Origin: Paenibacillus aestuarii
GTDB taxonomy: Bacteria; Bacillota; Bacilli; Paenibacillales; NBRC-103111
Reading direction: 5' to 3'
Length of the DNA stretch: 64,000 bases
Assembly (NCBI RefSeq): GCF_027789125.1
Contig: NZ_JAQFVF010000079.1
Span: 1-64,000 of the forward strand
This document shows, one piece after another, positions 26,198 to 33,621 of this stretch. Position numbers and translations under genes: made by a program. The notes under the pieces are model-generated. The model had not been told where the DNA came from and did no database searches. It was given only the letters and a program-made list of their open reading frames with translations. Position 1 is the first letter of the stretch; every line of letters begins with the position of its first letter.

Positions 26198-27151
26198 ATG
26201 CGTTATCGGAATTTGGGGACTAGCGGGTTAGAAGTTTCGGTGTTAGGTTTGGGTACAAATGCGTTTGGTGGACGCGCTGATAAACCTACATCAATTCGAG
26301 TACTGCACCATGCTGTTGATCGTGGAATTACGTTCATCGACACTGCCAATATTTATACGGGCACGAAGTCGGAGGAGATCATCGGAGAAGCGTTTGAAGG
26401 ACGGCGTCATGAAGTGATCCTTGCGACAAAAGTGGGCATACAATTAGGAGAAGGTCCGAACACTAGAGGTTCCTCGCGCCAGCATATTCTAAAGGAAATC
26501 GAAGATAGTTTGCGCCGCTTACGGACGGACTACATTGATCTGTATCAGATCCATGTTTTTGATCCGAAGACACCGCTTGAGGAGACTCTCCGTACGTTGG
26601 ATGATCTAGTGACATCCGGAAAAGTGAGATACGTAGGGGCATCGAATTACGCAGCGTGGCAAATGATGAAATCGTTAGCCATAAGCGAAAGGGAACGTCT
26701 GATCAAGTATGTTTCGGTTCAACCCGGTTATTCACTGGCTGATCGTGGTGTGGAAAGGGAGCTGATTCCATTCTGCGTGGATCAGGGGATCGGAATCATT
26801 CCATATTTCCCACTGGCAGGAGGAATTCTTACAGGGAAGTATTCGGGCGGTTCTGTGCCAAAAGGATCACAGTTGGACTTGAACCCTAACTTTGTGCGGC
26901 GTGTCGACTCCGCACGAGTGGAACTGGGTGAACAGGTGGCAAAAATTGCTGCGGAGATCGGTACATCTGCCACGGCCCTTTCGCTGGCTTGGTTGCTGCA
27001 TCAGCCTGCGGTAAGCACCGTTATCGCTGGTTCGACCCGTGAATCCCAAATCGATGAGAATGTGAAGGCAGTTAACCTTGAGCTTACTGAAGACGTTCTG
27101 AAAGCGCTCGATGAAATAAGTAAAGACTTTATTTATGCACCTTCGTTTTAA
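26198..27151 (+). CDS. Aldo/keto reductase
   Basis: 317 residues, a complete (beta/alpha)8 NADPH-dependent oxidoreductase. Catalytic tetrad: Asp in FIDTANIYTG, Tyr in the same segment, Lys in LATKVG and His in YQIHVFD. The cofactor region near the C-terminus (VIAGSTRESQIDENV) is of the YhdN/IolS/Tas class found in Bacilli. Such enzymes reduce aldehydes and ketones or oxidise inositol-like sugars; no substrate can be assigned. GGAGGG precedes the ATG. Neighbours are an MFS exporter upstream and a NIPSNAP-family gene 78 bases downstream. Confidence 0.85.
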   Translation: MRYRNLGTSGLEVSVLGLGTNAFGGRADKPTSIRVLHHAVDRGITFIDTANIYTGTKSEEIIGEAFEGRRHEVILATKVGIQLGEGPNTRGSSRQHILKEIEDSLRRLRTDYIDLYQIHVFDPKTPLEETLRTLDDLVTSGKVRYVGASNYAAWQMMKSLAISERERLIKYVSVQPGYSLADRGVERELIPFCVDQGIGIIPYFPLAGGILTGKYSGGSVPKGSQLDLNPNFVRRVDSARVELGEQVAKIAAEIGTSATALSLAWLLHQPAVSTVIAGSTRESQIDENVKAVNLELTEDVLKALDEISKDFIYAPSF

Positions 27152-27229
27152 AAAACATGGAAAAAATTTTGTTTCGACCTAACTTTCTGATGACAGGAAC
27201 AGCTACTTATAATTTGGGGTGAGAGACTT

Positions 27230-27547
27230 ATGATTTACGAATTGAGAATCTATACCATTATGCCTGGAAGAATCGATGCGATTCGAAAGCGTTTTTCCGA
27301 TCACACATTTGGTATTTTTTCCAGACTCGGTATGCAGGTATGTGACTTCTGGGAGGATTTGGAGGAACAGCCTAAGCTCTATTACACGATGAAATATGAA
27401 AGTATGGAAGAACGAACACGACAATGGGAAGCTTTTTCGCAGGACAAGGAATGGAACGAAGTGAAACAAAAGTCTGAGCTGGACGGAAAAATTGTTGAAC
27501 ACGTCGAACAGATTTTTTTGAAAAAAGCGGATTACTTTAAAGGATAG
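27230..27547 (+). CDS. NIPSNAP family protein
   Basis: 105 residues of the dimeric alpha/beta-barrel type. MIYELRIYTIMPGRIDAIRKRF is the classic NIPSNAP opening, with GIFSRLGMQVCDFW and YYTMKYESMEERTRQWEAF following. Function in bacteria is unknown; members often sit beside dehydrogenases and catabolic genes, as here next to an aldo/keto reductase. GGGGTGAGAG precedes the ATG. Followed by its own terminator. Confidence 0.8.
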   Translation: MIYELRIYTIMPGRIDAIRKRFSDHTFGIFSRLGMQVCDFWEDLEEQPKLYYTMKYESMEERTRQWEAFSQDKEWNEVKQKSELDGKIVEHVEQIFLKKADYFKG

Positions 27548-27573
27548 ATCCACGAGGCGTTAAGTATTGCTCT

Positions 27574-27609
27574 AAGGCGTTCACCGAAATTAGGTGAGCG
27601 CTTTTTTAT
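27574..27609 (+). terminator. Terminator after the NIPSNAP gene
   Basis: Stem GCGTTCACC / GGTGAGCGC with a seven-base loop and a TTTTTT tail. Confidence 0.85.
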
Positions 27610-27610
27610 T

Positions 27611-27853
27611 AACATACCCTTCGTTATTAAGCCGCCGAAGCACATCCCCATTGAACCGCGTGTCAGTGATGCTCTAGTGGAGTTGATCGATTTTCCAGCT
27701 ACGGTAGAGGCGCTGCTTGAAATGGAACCGGAGCACACGCATTTCGGGCGGTCGCTGTTGCCGCTTTTAGCCGGTGAAACAGATGAGCATCGTGATGCTG
27801 TCTTTTGCGAGGGAGAAGCGAAAGCAGTCCACGCTAGTTTAGCGAAAACATAG
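27611..27853 (+). pseudogene. 3' remnant of a sulfatase gene
   Basis: An 80-codon open stretch ending in TAG with no start or Shine-Dalgarno site, beginning just after the previous terminator. Translation contains PFVIKPPKHI, LVELIDFPATVEALLEM and FGRSLLPLLAGETDEHRDAV, the late core of type I sulfatases where the D-(F/L)-x-x-T and G-x-S-L-x-P-L-L segments follow each other. The catalytic N-terminal two thirds, including the C-x-P-S-R motif, is missing. The intact sulfatase of the window lies at 43197; whether this is a decayed paralogue cannot be told here. Confidence 0.65.
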
Positions 27854-27870
27854 GAGTAGTCTGCGACAGT

Positions 27871-27937
27871 GAAGTGACCCCCAAATGTTAGATGTGTGTC
27901 TAACAATTGGGGTGCACCTCACAGCAGACGCTCCTTT
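27871..27937. repeat. Large palindrome resembling two fused insertion-sequence ends
   Basis: GTGAAGTGACCCCCAAATG at 27871 onward pairs with CATTTGGGG-like sequence ending at 27924 (AATTGGGGTGCACCTCAC). Outside these, GTCTGC upstream and GCAGAC downstream extend the pairing, and a T-run follows. The arms resemble terminal repeats of IS3-type elements known to me from Bacilli, with the interior deleted to a few bases; the resemblance is from memory. It may now work as a terminator. Confidence 0.45.
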
Positions 27938-28065
27938 TTTTGACTTACGTGGATATGTCTACGACTCGCAGCGCTACGAGGATTCCTGTATTTCGATTGC
28001 TCATGGTATTACATGGCAAGCGCTAGCTTGACTCAGGGAAATGAATCGAAAACCGAGATCCGATC
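27938..28065. other. Gap between remnant and AraC gene
   Basis: No gene recognised. A 27-codon open stretch ending TGA at about 28029 (contains YEDSCISIAHGITWQAL) looks like coding debris without a start. Confidence 0.3.
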
Positions 28066-28965
28066 CTACCCTTCGTCCGTTTCGAGGCTGCTTCTATAGA
28101 CGGACGGCGCAATCCCGATCCAACGCTTAAATTGGCGGCTGAAGTGGGCGCTTGTTTTATACCCGAGCATCATGGCTATATGATCTATGGACAGATCGGT
28201 CTGATGCAGCAGGCGCTGGGCCTCGCTTAACAAAATTTCCGACATATATTTGCGGGGAGCCTTTCCGTAAACCTGTTGAAAGACCCGATTCACCTGGGAT
28301 GGACTTAATTTTAAGGATTCGGCTATATCTTGGACGAATTTTCTTTCGTTGTCTTCCATTTGGCCATGGAGCAGGCTGCTTCGTATCGAAGCCTCAATAT
28401 TTTCGGCGATGCGGCCGGCCAGTAATTCCTTTTTTGTTAGTACGACGTTGTCGGTTTGGGACAGCTGTTCCACGAACGTTCCCAAAAGCTCAAATACGGC
28501 TGCGTACACCTTCATGCTTTTGGCAGCGGAAAGCGAGCGACTCCTGTATTCAGTCGCAAGATTGCATAAGTCTGTTAGGAAGGGAGTCAATTCTTTGACA
28601 AGGGGAGAGGCTGCTTCGTAGTAGGCGGCTTGATGACGCTCAAGTTCCTTGGAGAAAGTGGGATCGGCTACGCTGAAATGCACGCAAAAATAAGTGAAGC
28701 CATGAGAGCCTGCTGACTTGCACGAATGGATGATTCCCGGACGTATGAATAGGAGATCTCCTTTTTTTTGTTCGTAAATCTGACCCTCGACGTTCATCTT
28801 CATGTCCCCTTCGATCACCCAGTGAAGCTCGTACATGGAATGTTCATGGGAGGGATAGGTCCATTGGGAATCCACATCGCGAACATGCAGCCCCATCAGT
28901 TGAAAGGACATTCGAACGTCAGGAAGCCGGCCTAAGTCAACAGTATCGGCGATCATTTCAGACAT
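28066..28965 (-). CDS. AraC family transcriptional regulator
   Basis: 299 residues. An N-terminal cupin-type sugar-sensing domain (SHEHSMYELHWVIEGDMKMNVEGQ around residues 42-66, LLFIRPGIIHSC) and a C-terminal pair of helix-turn-helix motifs: FVQDIAESLKLSPSQVNRVFQQVYGKAPRKYM and IDHIAMMLGYKTSAHFSRQFKRWIGIAPSVYR in outline. AAGGGGG precedes the ATG, and TATAAT near 29001-29006 (minus strand) is a plausible -10. It is transcribed divergently from the GntR-uxuA operon and so could control it, or could have governed the lost sulfatase locus whose remnant lies downstream. Confidence 0.85.
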   Translation of the reverse strand: MSEMIADTVDLGRLPDVRMSFQLMGLHVRDVDSQWTYPSHEHSMYELHWVIEGDMKMNVEGQIYEQKKGDLLFIRPGIIHSCKSAGSHGFTYFCVHFSVADPTFSKELERHQAAYYEAASPLVKELTPFLTDLCNLATEYRSRSLSAAKSMKVYAAVFELLGTFVEQLSQTDNVVLTKKELLAGRIAENIEASIRSSLLHGQMEDNERKFVQDIAESLKLSPSQVNRVFQQVYGKAPRKYMSEILLSEAQRLLHQTDLSIDHIAMMLGYKTSAHFSRQFKRWIGIAPSVYRSSLETDEG

Positions 28966-29235
28966 AAAATCGTCCCCCTTGTTCTTCGTACTATTCTATA
29001 TCCATTATACAGCGCTTTCATTTGAGAGGAAAATGCAAGAAATGGGTAAATGTTTTTCGCGATTAGCGCATCGTCAACTCGGCTGCAGGAGTGGTATGTT
29101 AGTATTATCACAGGGCAAAGGTAGCAAACCATGTATCTGCAAGCCGTCATCAGCATATGGTGGCTGGAAGAATGAATCCATGCAAAGAGGGCGGCCGATG
29201 AAGCTGCAAAGCGATCAGGCTCACTCCACTCAAGC

Positions 29236-29245
29236 TGGTATACTA
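29236..29245. promoter_or_regulatory. Candidate operator for the FCD-GntR regulator
   Basis: TGGTATACTA fits the T-x-G-T-x2-A-C-x-A pattern of FadR/FCD-subfamily GntR operators. A partial second copy, GGTAACTAG, follows directly at 29248. It lies 68 bases before the gntR start. Confidence 0.45.
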
Positions 29246-29270
29246 GGGTAACTAGTCATCCTAACTTTTT

Positions 29271-29284
29271 TGTAAGCGCTTTTT
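29271..29284 (+). promoter_or_regulatory. Candidate cre (CcpA) site
   Basis: TGTAAGCGCTTTTT matches TGWAARCGYTWNCW at all but one position. Located 28 bases before the regulator start, suggesting glucose repression of the operon. Confidence 0.45.
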
Positions 29285-29312
29285 TAGGTGCTCGTCGGGC
29301 TGGAGGAATCTT

Positions 29313-29999
29313 ATGAGTATTCAGATTGACATTTCAAGAGACAAAAGAGGACTTATCCGAGATTTCGTTTACGAAACCTTGAAGAAGAACATCATGGAGT
29401 TACGACTCGAGCCGGGGCGGTTTATCTCGGAGAAAGAACTGGTCGAAATGCTCCAAGTGAGCAGGACACCGATCCGTGAAGCATTGGTAAAACTCACTCA
29501 GGAGGAATTAATCGAAACCACGCCTCAGAAAGGCTCCATTATTTCGCTTATCGATTTGCAGCATGCGGAAGAATCCCGGTTTGTCAGAAAAACCTTGGAA
29601 TCCGCTGTTGTTCGAGAAGCATGTGAGCTGCTTGACAAGGAACAGGTGCTTCATCTGCAAAATCTCGTCTCACTGCAAGAACTGTGCGAATCCGAACAAA
29701 ATTATGGGCGTTTGTTTGAGCTCGATGAAGAGTTTCACAAAACGATTATGATCGGCTGCGGCCGGGGTCGTACGTGGGGACTTATTCAACAAATGGCAAC
29801 GCATGACAACCGCATCCGGATTTTACGGCTTGCTTCCGATTCCGACTGGAAAGTCATACTAGCCCAGCATCATGGAATTGTTCGTGCCATTAAGGAGAAG
29901 GATCCCGACCAAGCGGAAAAAATGATTAAGGATCATTTGGAGCTGGTCTTGATTGAAAAAGAAAATTTAAAACAGAAGCATACCAAATTTTTCAAATAA
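29313..29999 (+). CDS. GntR family regulator, FCD subfamily
   Basis: 228 residues. The winged helix at 15-80 contains FISEKELVEMLQVSRTPIREALVKL, the typical GntR recognition helix, then TPQKGSIIS. The all-helical FCD effector domain follows: ARFV-like ESRFVRKTLESAVV, FHKTIMIGCGRGRTWGL and a late AQHHGIVRAIKEKDPDQAEKM, supplying the metal-binding Asp and His residues. UxuR/ExuR-type members sense hexuronates or their products. It is the first gene of a run through uxuA, 19 bases before the next start, and probably represses the operon from the site at 29236. CTGGAGGAA precedes the ATG. Confidence 0.88.
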   Translation: MSIQIDISRDKRGLIRDFVYETLKKNIMELRLEPGRFISEKELVEMLQVSRTPIREALVKLTQEELIETTPQKGSIISLIDLQHAEESRFVRKTLESAVVREACELLDKEQVLHLQNLVSLQELCESEQNYGRLFELDEEFHKTIMIGCGRGRTWGLIQQMATHDNRIRILRLASDSDWKVILAQHHGIVRAIKEKDPDQAEKMIKDHLELVLIEKENLKQKHTKFFK

Positions 30000-30018
30000 A
30001 TTTAAGGAGTGGAAGACG

Positions 30019-31179
30019 TTGATAAAAGTAGCTGTTATCGGTACCGGCGGTATCGCCAATGCGCATTTGGAAGCGTATGTGAACTCGTTTAAGGGAAGAT
30101 GCGAAGTTGTTGCGTTATGTGACATTTATATGGATAAGGCCGTTCAGGATAAAGAGAAATATCAGCTCGATTGCAGGGTCGAACAAGACTACCGTGAATT
30201 GCTGGACAGCGATATTGATCTGGTTTCGGTCTGCACCCCGCCGTATACGCATGCTCAAATCGCTATCGACTTTTTGCGAGCTGGAAAGCATGTATTGGTA
30301 GAGAAGCCGATGGCCTCTTCCTTGGAAGAATGCGACCGCATGTTGGAAGCGGCTTCAGAGTCGAAGCGCATTTTGTCCGTAGTCGGGCAAAACCGGTTCA
30401 GGGATCCGATCATGAAGCTGAAGCGCACGCTCGACACCGGAAAGTTAGGCAAAATCGTGCATGCACAAGTTGATTCCCACTGGTGGAGAGGGCACTGCTA
30501 TTACGATCTGTGGTGGAGAGGCACTTGGGAAAAAGAAGGCGGCGGCTGTACGCTGAACCACGCCGTTCATCATATTGACATGCTGCAGTGGATGATGGGG
30601 ATGCCAGACAAAGTCCATGCGGTGATGAGCAATACTTCGCACGATAACGCGGAAGTCGAGGATATCTCCATAGCTATTCTTTCTTACGGCAACGGAAGCC
30701 TGGCGCAAATTACAAGTTCTGTCGTACATCACGGAGAAGAACAGCAGCTCATTTTCCAAGGGGAAAAGGCAAGAATTTCCGCACCATGGAAGGTTTATGC
30801 ATCCACCTCCAAGGAAAACGGATTTCCGATTCGGAACACCGTGCTTGAAGAGGAGCTTGAGAACACGTACAACAGCATGGCGGATCTCGCATATACCGGG
30901 CACGCCGGACAAATTGACGATGTGATGAAGGCGATCGAAGACGGATCGCTGGAGGTGCTCATTGACGGCCGAGAAGGACGCCGAACGCTTGAGCTGATTA
31001 CAGCCATCTATGAAGCGGCGGCTACAGGCAAGAACGTGAGCTTGCCTTTAACGAAAGACAACTTATTCTATTCGAGAGATAGCTTGCTCGCGAACGCACC
31101 GCATTTTTACGAGAAGACTGCGTCGGTCGTTTCCTTCGCGAAGAACGACATCACTCTGGGCAGCGAATATAAGAAGTAA
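30019..31179 (+). CDS. Gfo/Idh/MocA family oxidoreductase (first copy)
   Basis: 386 residues. The Rossmann fold starts at the very N-terminus with VIGTGGIANAHLEAY, and VLVEKPMAS near residue 95 carries the E-K-P motif that holds the nicotinamide. The C-terminal alpha/beta domain contains CTLNHAVHHIDMLQWMMG, with the H-x3-H/D-x2-x-W catalytic-type pattern. These enzymes oxidise or reduce sugars, inositols and sugar acids with NAD(P). Start is TTG 30019 with AAGGAG before it. In this operon the enzyme could interconvert a hexuronate or ketosugar that ends up as mannonate; the actual reaction is not decided by sequence. Confidence 0.85.
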   Translation: MIKVAVIGTGGIANAHLEAYVNSFKGRCEVVALCDIYMDKAVQDKEKYQLDCRVEQDYRELLDSDIDLVSVCTPPYTHAQIAIDFLRAGKHVLVEKPMASSLEECDRMLEAASESKRILSVVGQNRFRDPIMKLKRTLDTGKLGKIVHAQVDSHWWRGHCYYDLWWRGTWEKEGGGCTLNHAVHHIDMLQWMMGMPDKVHAVMSNTSHDNAEVEDISIAILSYGNGSLAQITSSVVHHGEEQQLIFQGEKARISAPWKVYASTSKENGFPIRNTVLEEELENTYNSMADLAYTGHAGQIDDVMKAIEDGSLEVLIDGREGRRTLELITAIYEAAATGKNVSLPLTKDNLFYSRDSLLANAPHFYEKTASVVSFAKNDITLGSEYKK

Positions 31180-31204
31180 CACAAAGAAGGAGGAGATGAA
31201 TGCT

Positions 31205-32284
31205 ATGCAAACACAAGACGGCATGAATTACGCTCCGAAAGGAAAGCCAGCCCCGGTTTGTGAAAAGGGAGCGTTTAAGTTTGCGGCGATCGGGCTCGAC
31301 CATGGGCACATTTTCGGAATGTGCAATGGTCTTATCGAAGCAGGCGGACAACTGGAATGGGTGTACGACCCGGACCCGGCCAAGGTGGACAAATTCATTC
31401 AAACGTATCCTGGAGTCAAGGCAGCAAGATCTGAACAGGAGGTGCTGCAGGATCCGAATGTGAAAATGGTTGCCGGCGCAGCCATCATATCAGAACGTTG
31501 TGCCCTGGGCATGCGCGTCATGTCCCACGGGAAGGACTATTTTACCGACAAAGCGCCGTTTACAACGCTCGCGCAGCTGGAACAGGCCCGGCAAAAAGCT
31601 GCTGAAACCGGCTTGAAATATGCGGTTTATTACAGTGAGCGCGTGCATGTGGAAAGCGCGGTCTATGCCGGGCAATTGATCGAGCAGGGCGCGATCGGGC
31701 GTGTGCTGCAGGTGAGCGGATATGGTCCGCACCGGATCAATGTGCCGTCCAGACCGGATTGGTTTTTCAATCGCGAGCAATTCGGCGGCATTCTATGCGA
31801 TATAGGCAGCCATCAATGTGAACAATTTCTGTTTTACACAGGTTCGAAAGACGCAAAAGTGGTGAACAGCCAGGTGGCTAATTATAACCACAAGCAATTT
31901 CAGACGTTCGAGGATTTCGGCGATTGCAACATGGTGGGCGACAACGGTTCCACGGGATACTTCCGTGTCGATTGGTTTACGCCGAACGGCCTCAGCACAT
32001 GGGGCGACGGACGTACGATTATTTTGGGCACCGACGGTTATATCGAATTGCGCAAATACGTGGATATAGCCAGAGAAAAAAGCGGCGGGCACGTGTACCT
32101 CGTTAATCATGAAGGCGAGTATCATTTCGACGTCAAAGGGAAAGTTGGATATCCGTTTTTCGGGGAATTGATTACGGACTGTCTGAACCGTACGGAGATC
32201 GCGATGACGCAGGAGCACGCCTTTAAAGCGGCTGAGCTTTGCTTGACGGCGCAGCGAGATGCCAGATTGATCGAAGGCGTATAG
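31205..32284 (+). CDS. Gfo/Idh/MocA family oxidoreductase (second copy)
   Basis: 359 residues. KFAAIGLDHGHIFGMCNGLI is an atypical Rossmann opening in which the usual G-x-G-x-x-G is replaced by GLDHGH. At the E-K-P position it has YFTDKAPFTT, Asp-Lys-Ala, as in several divergent members. ILCDIGSHQCEQFLFYTG gives the catalytic-domain histidine pattern. The altered nucleotide-loop and EKP motif suggest a different substrate or tightly bound cofactor. ATG 31205 is chosen because GAAGGAGG lies 10 bases upstream; the earlier in-frame ATG 31196 is too close. Sits between the first oxidoreductase and uxuA, 25 bases after the former. Confidence 0.8.
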   Translation: MQTQDGMNYAPKGKPAPVCEKGAFKFAAIGLDHGHIFGMCNGLIEAGGQLEWVYDPDPAKVDKFIQTYPGVKAARSEQEVLQDPNVKMVAGAAIISERCALGMRVMSHGKDYFTDKAPFTTLAQLEQARQKAAETGLKYAVYYSERVHVESAVYAGQLIEQGAIGRVLQVSGYGPHRINVPSRPDWFFNREQFGGILCDIGSHQCEQFLFYTGSKDAKVVNSQVANYNHKQFQTFEDFGDCNMVGDNGSTGYFRVDWFTPNGLSTWGDGRTIILGTDGYIELRKYVDIAREKSGGHVYLVNHEGEYHFDVKGKVGYPFFGELITDCLNRTEIAMTQEHAFKAAELCLTAQRDARLIEGV

Positions 32285-32350
32285 GGGTCCAAGTGACCCC
32301 AACGGTTTTACCTTTCTCGTAGGGATACTGGAAGCTTGGAGGAATTGGCG

Positions 32351-33451
32351 ATGAGAATGGTATTCAGATGGTTTGGCGAAGGCAATGATACGGTTACACT
32401 TGGTCAAATCAGACAAATTCCCGGCGTGGAGGGCATTGTCTGGGCGCTGCATGACATTCCTGCAGGAGAAGAGTGGCCGCTCGAAAGAATGCTGGAGATC
32501 AAAAAGCAGGCTGACGAATACGGCTTTCATACTGAGGTTGTAGAGAGCGTTAACGTACATGAGGATATCAAGCTGGGCCTGCCTACGAGGGACCTATATA
32601 TCGACAACTATAAAAAAACGATCGAGAGGCTGGCAAAGGTCGGCGTGAAGGTCATATGCTATAACTTTATGCCGGTGTTCGACTGGATCCGAACGAATTT
32701 ATTTGAGCCGTTGGAGGACAATTCCACTGCACTCTTTTATGAAAAGGCTAAGATCGATAGCATGAATAATCCGGCGGAGCTGGTTCGCGTCATCAACGAG
32801 AATCCGGACTTCACGATGCCGGGCTGGGAACCGGAAAGAATGAAGCGACTGCCAGCGCTGTTTGAGGCGTACAAGAACGTTACGGAAGAGGACTTGTGGA
32901 ACAACCTCAAATACTTTTTGCAACAGATCATTCCGGTCTGCGAGATCAACGACATCCAAATGGCGATTCATCCGGACGATCCGCCGTGGTCTCTGTTCGG
33001 GCTGCCGAGAATCCTCACGAACCGGGACAATATCCGGAGGCTGCTGACATTGGTGGATAGCCCTTATAACGGCGTCACGTTGTGCAGCGGATCGCTCGGT
33101 GTAAACCCGAACAACGATGTAGCGGCTATGGTGAGGGAGTTTGCGGACCGCATTCCGTTCGCCCATATCCGAAACGTGAGGCTGTACGACAACGGAAATT
33201 TCATTGAAACTTCTCACCGATCCCAGGACGGTACAATCGACATCTGCGATATTGTCAAGGCTTATCATGAGAAGGGCTTTACGGGTTATGCCAGGCCGGA
33301 CCATGGAAGGCATATCTGGAACGAGCAGTGCCGTCCTGGATACGGGCTGTATGACAGGGCTCTCGGCATTATGTATTTGTGGGGGATTTGGGACTCGCTC
33401 GAAAGAACACAGCAGCGGGCGGAAGCATGCTTGCAATCAACGACAGTTTGA
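32351..33451 (+). CDS. uxuA: Mannonate dehydratase UxuA
   Basis: 366 residues (B. subtilis UxuA is similar in size). It dehydrates D-mannonate to 2-keto-3-deoxygluconate, the entry to the KDG/Entner-Doudoroff branch of glucuronate breakdown. MRMVFRWFGEGNDTVTL and GVEGIVWALHDIP are the characteristic start of this TIM-barrel family; VKVICYNFMPVFDW, MAIHPDDPPWSLFGLPRI and VTLCSGSLGV carry the metal-binding and catalytic residues. ATG 32351 has GGAGG 8 bases upstream; TTG 32336 would also be in frame. No uxuB, uxaC or KDG kinase gene is in the window, so the two oxidoreductases upstream may replace or bypass the usual reductase. Confidence 0.92.
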   Translation: MRMVFRWFGEGNDTVTLGQIRQIPGVEGIVWALHDIPAGEEWPLERMLEIKKQADEYGFHTEVVESVNVHEDIKLGLPTRDLYIDNYKKTIERLAKVGVKVICYNFMPVFDWIRTNLFEPLEDNSTALFYEKAKIDSMNNPAELVRVINENPDFTMPGWEPERMKRLPALFEAYKNVTEEDLWNNLKYFLQQIIPVCEINDIQMAIHPDDPPWSLFGLPRILTNRDNIRRLLTLVDSPYNGVTLCSGSLGVNPNNDVAAMVREFADRIPFAHIRNVRLYDNGNFIETSHRSQDGTIDICDIVKAYHEKGFTGYARPDHGRHIWNEQCRPGYGLYDRALGIMYLWGIWDSLERTQQRAEACLQSTTV

Positions 33452-33621
33452 TGACCGACGATCAATGTCCGATTTTGTAACCGGTATCATGGTGCCAGTA
33501 GAGGACGCGGGTTTATGGCCTACTTGGGAGCATAGCAGGGAAGCGGTCTCCGATTAGGATACTTCTTCTATGCTTATGCGCTGAGCGAGTTGAGAAACCA
33601 GTAGAATGGAGGTTGTAGTAT
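33452..33621. other. Spacer after uxuA with a short coding-like remnant
   Basis: An open stretch from ATG 33464 to TAG 33557 reads as 31 codons of protein-like sequence (contains GIMVPVEDAGLWPTWEHSR) but has no Shine-Dalgarno site and no recognisable family. It may be debris of a deleted gene. The permease gene starts at 33622 after GGAGG. Confidence 0.35.

Larger units (their letters stand above)
28966..29312. other. Divergent regulatory region, AraC / GntR operon
   Basis: 347 bases with no convincing gene. It holds the FCD-type operator candidate at 29236 and the cre-like site at 29271, and the presumed promoters of both operons. A 20-residue frame starting at 29200 (MKLQSDQAHS) is open but has no Shine-Dalgarno support. 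Confidence 0.5.

Noticed and set aside
28979..29251. 90-codon plus-strand frame between the AraC and GntR genes
   Set aside because: Runs through regulatory sequence, no ribosome site, no protein-like pattern over most of its length.
31793..32560. 255-codon minus-strand frame across the second Gfo/Idh gene and the start of uxuA
   Set aside because: It lies opposite two well-supported genes and reads as low-quality protein without recognisable motifs.
32699..33436. 245-codon minus-strand frame opposite uxuA
   Set aside because: Shadow of the UxuA codon pattern; no start signal or homology.
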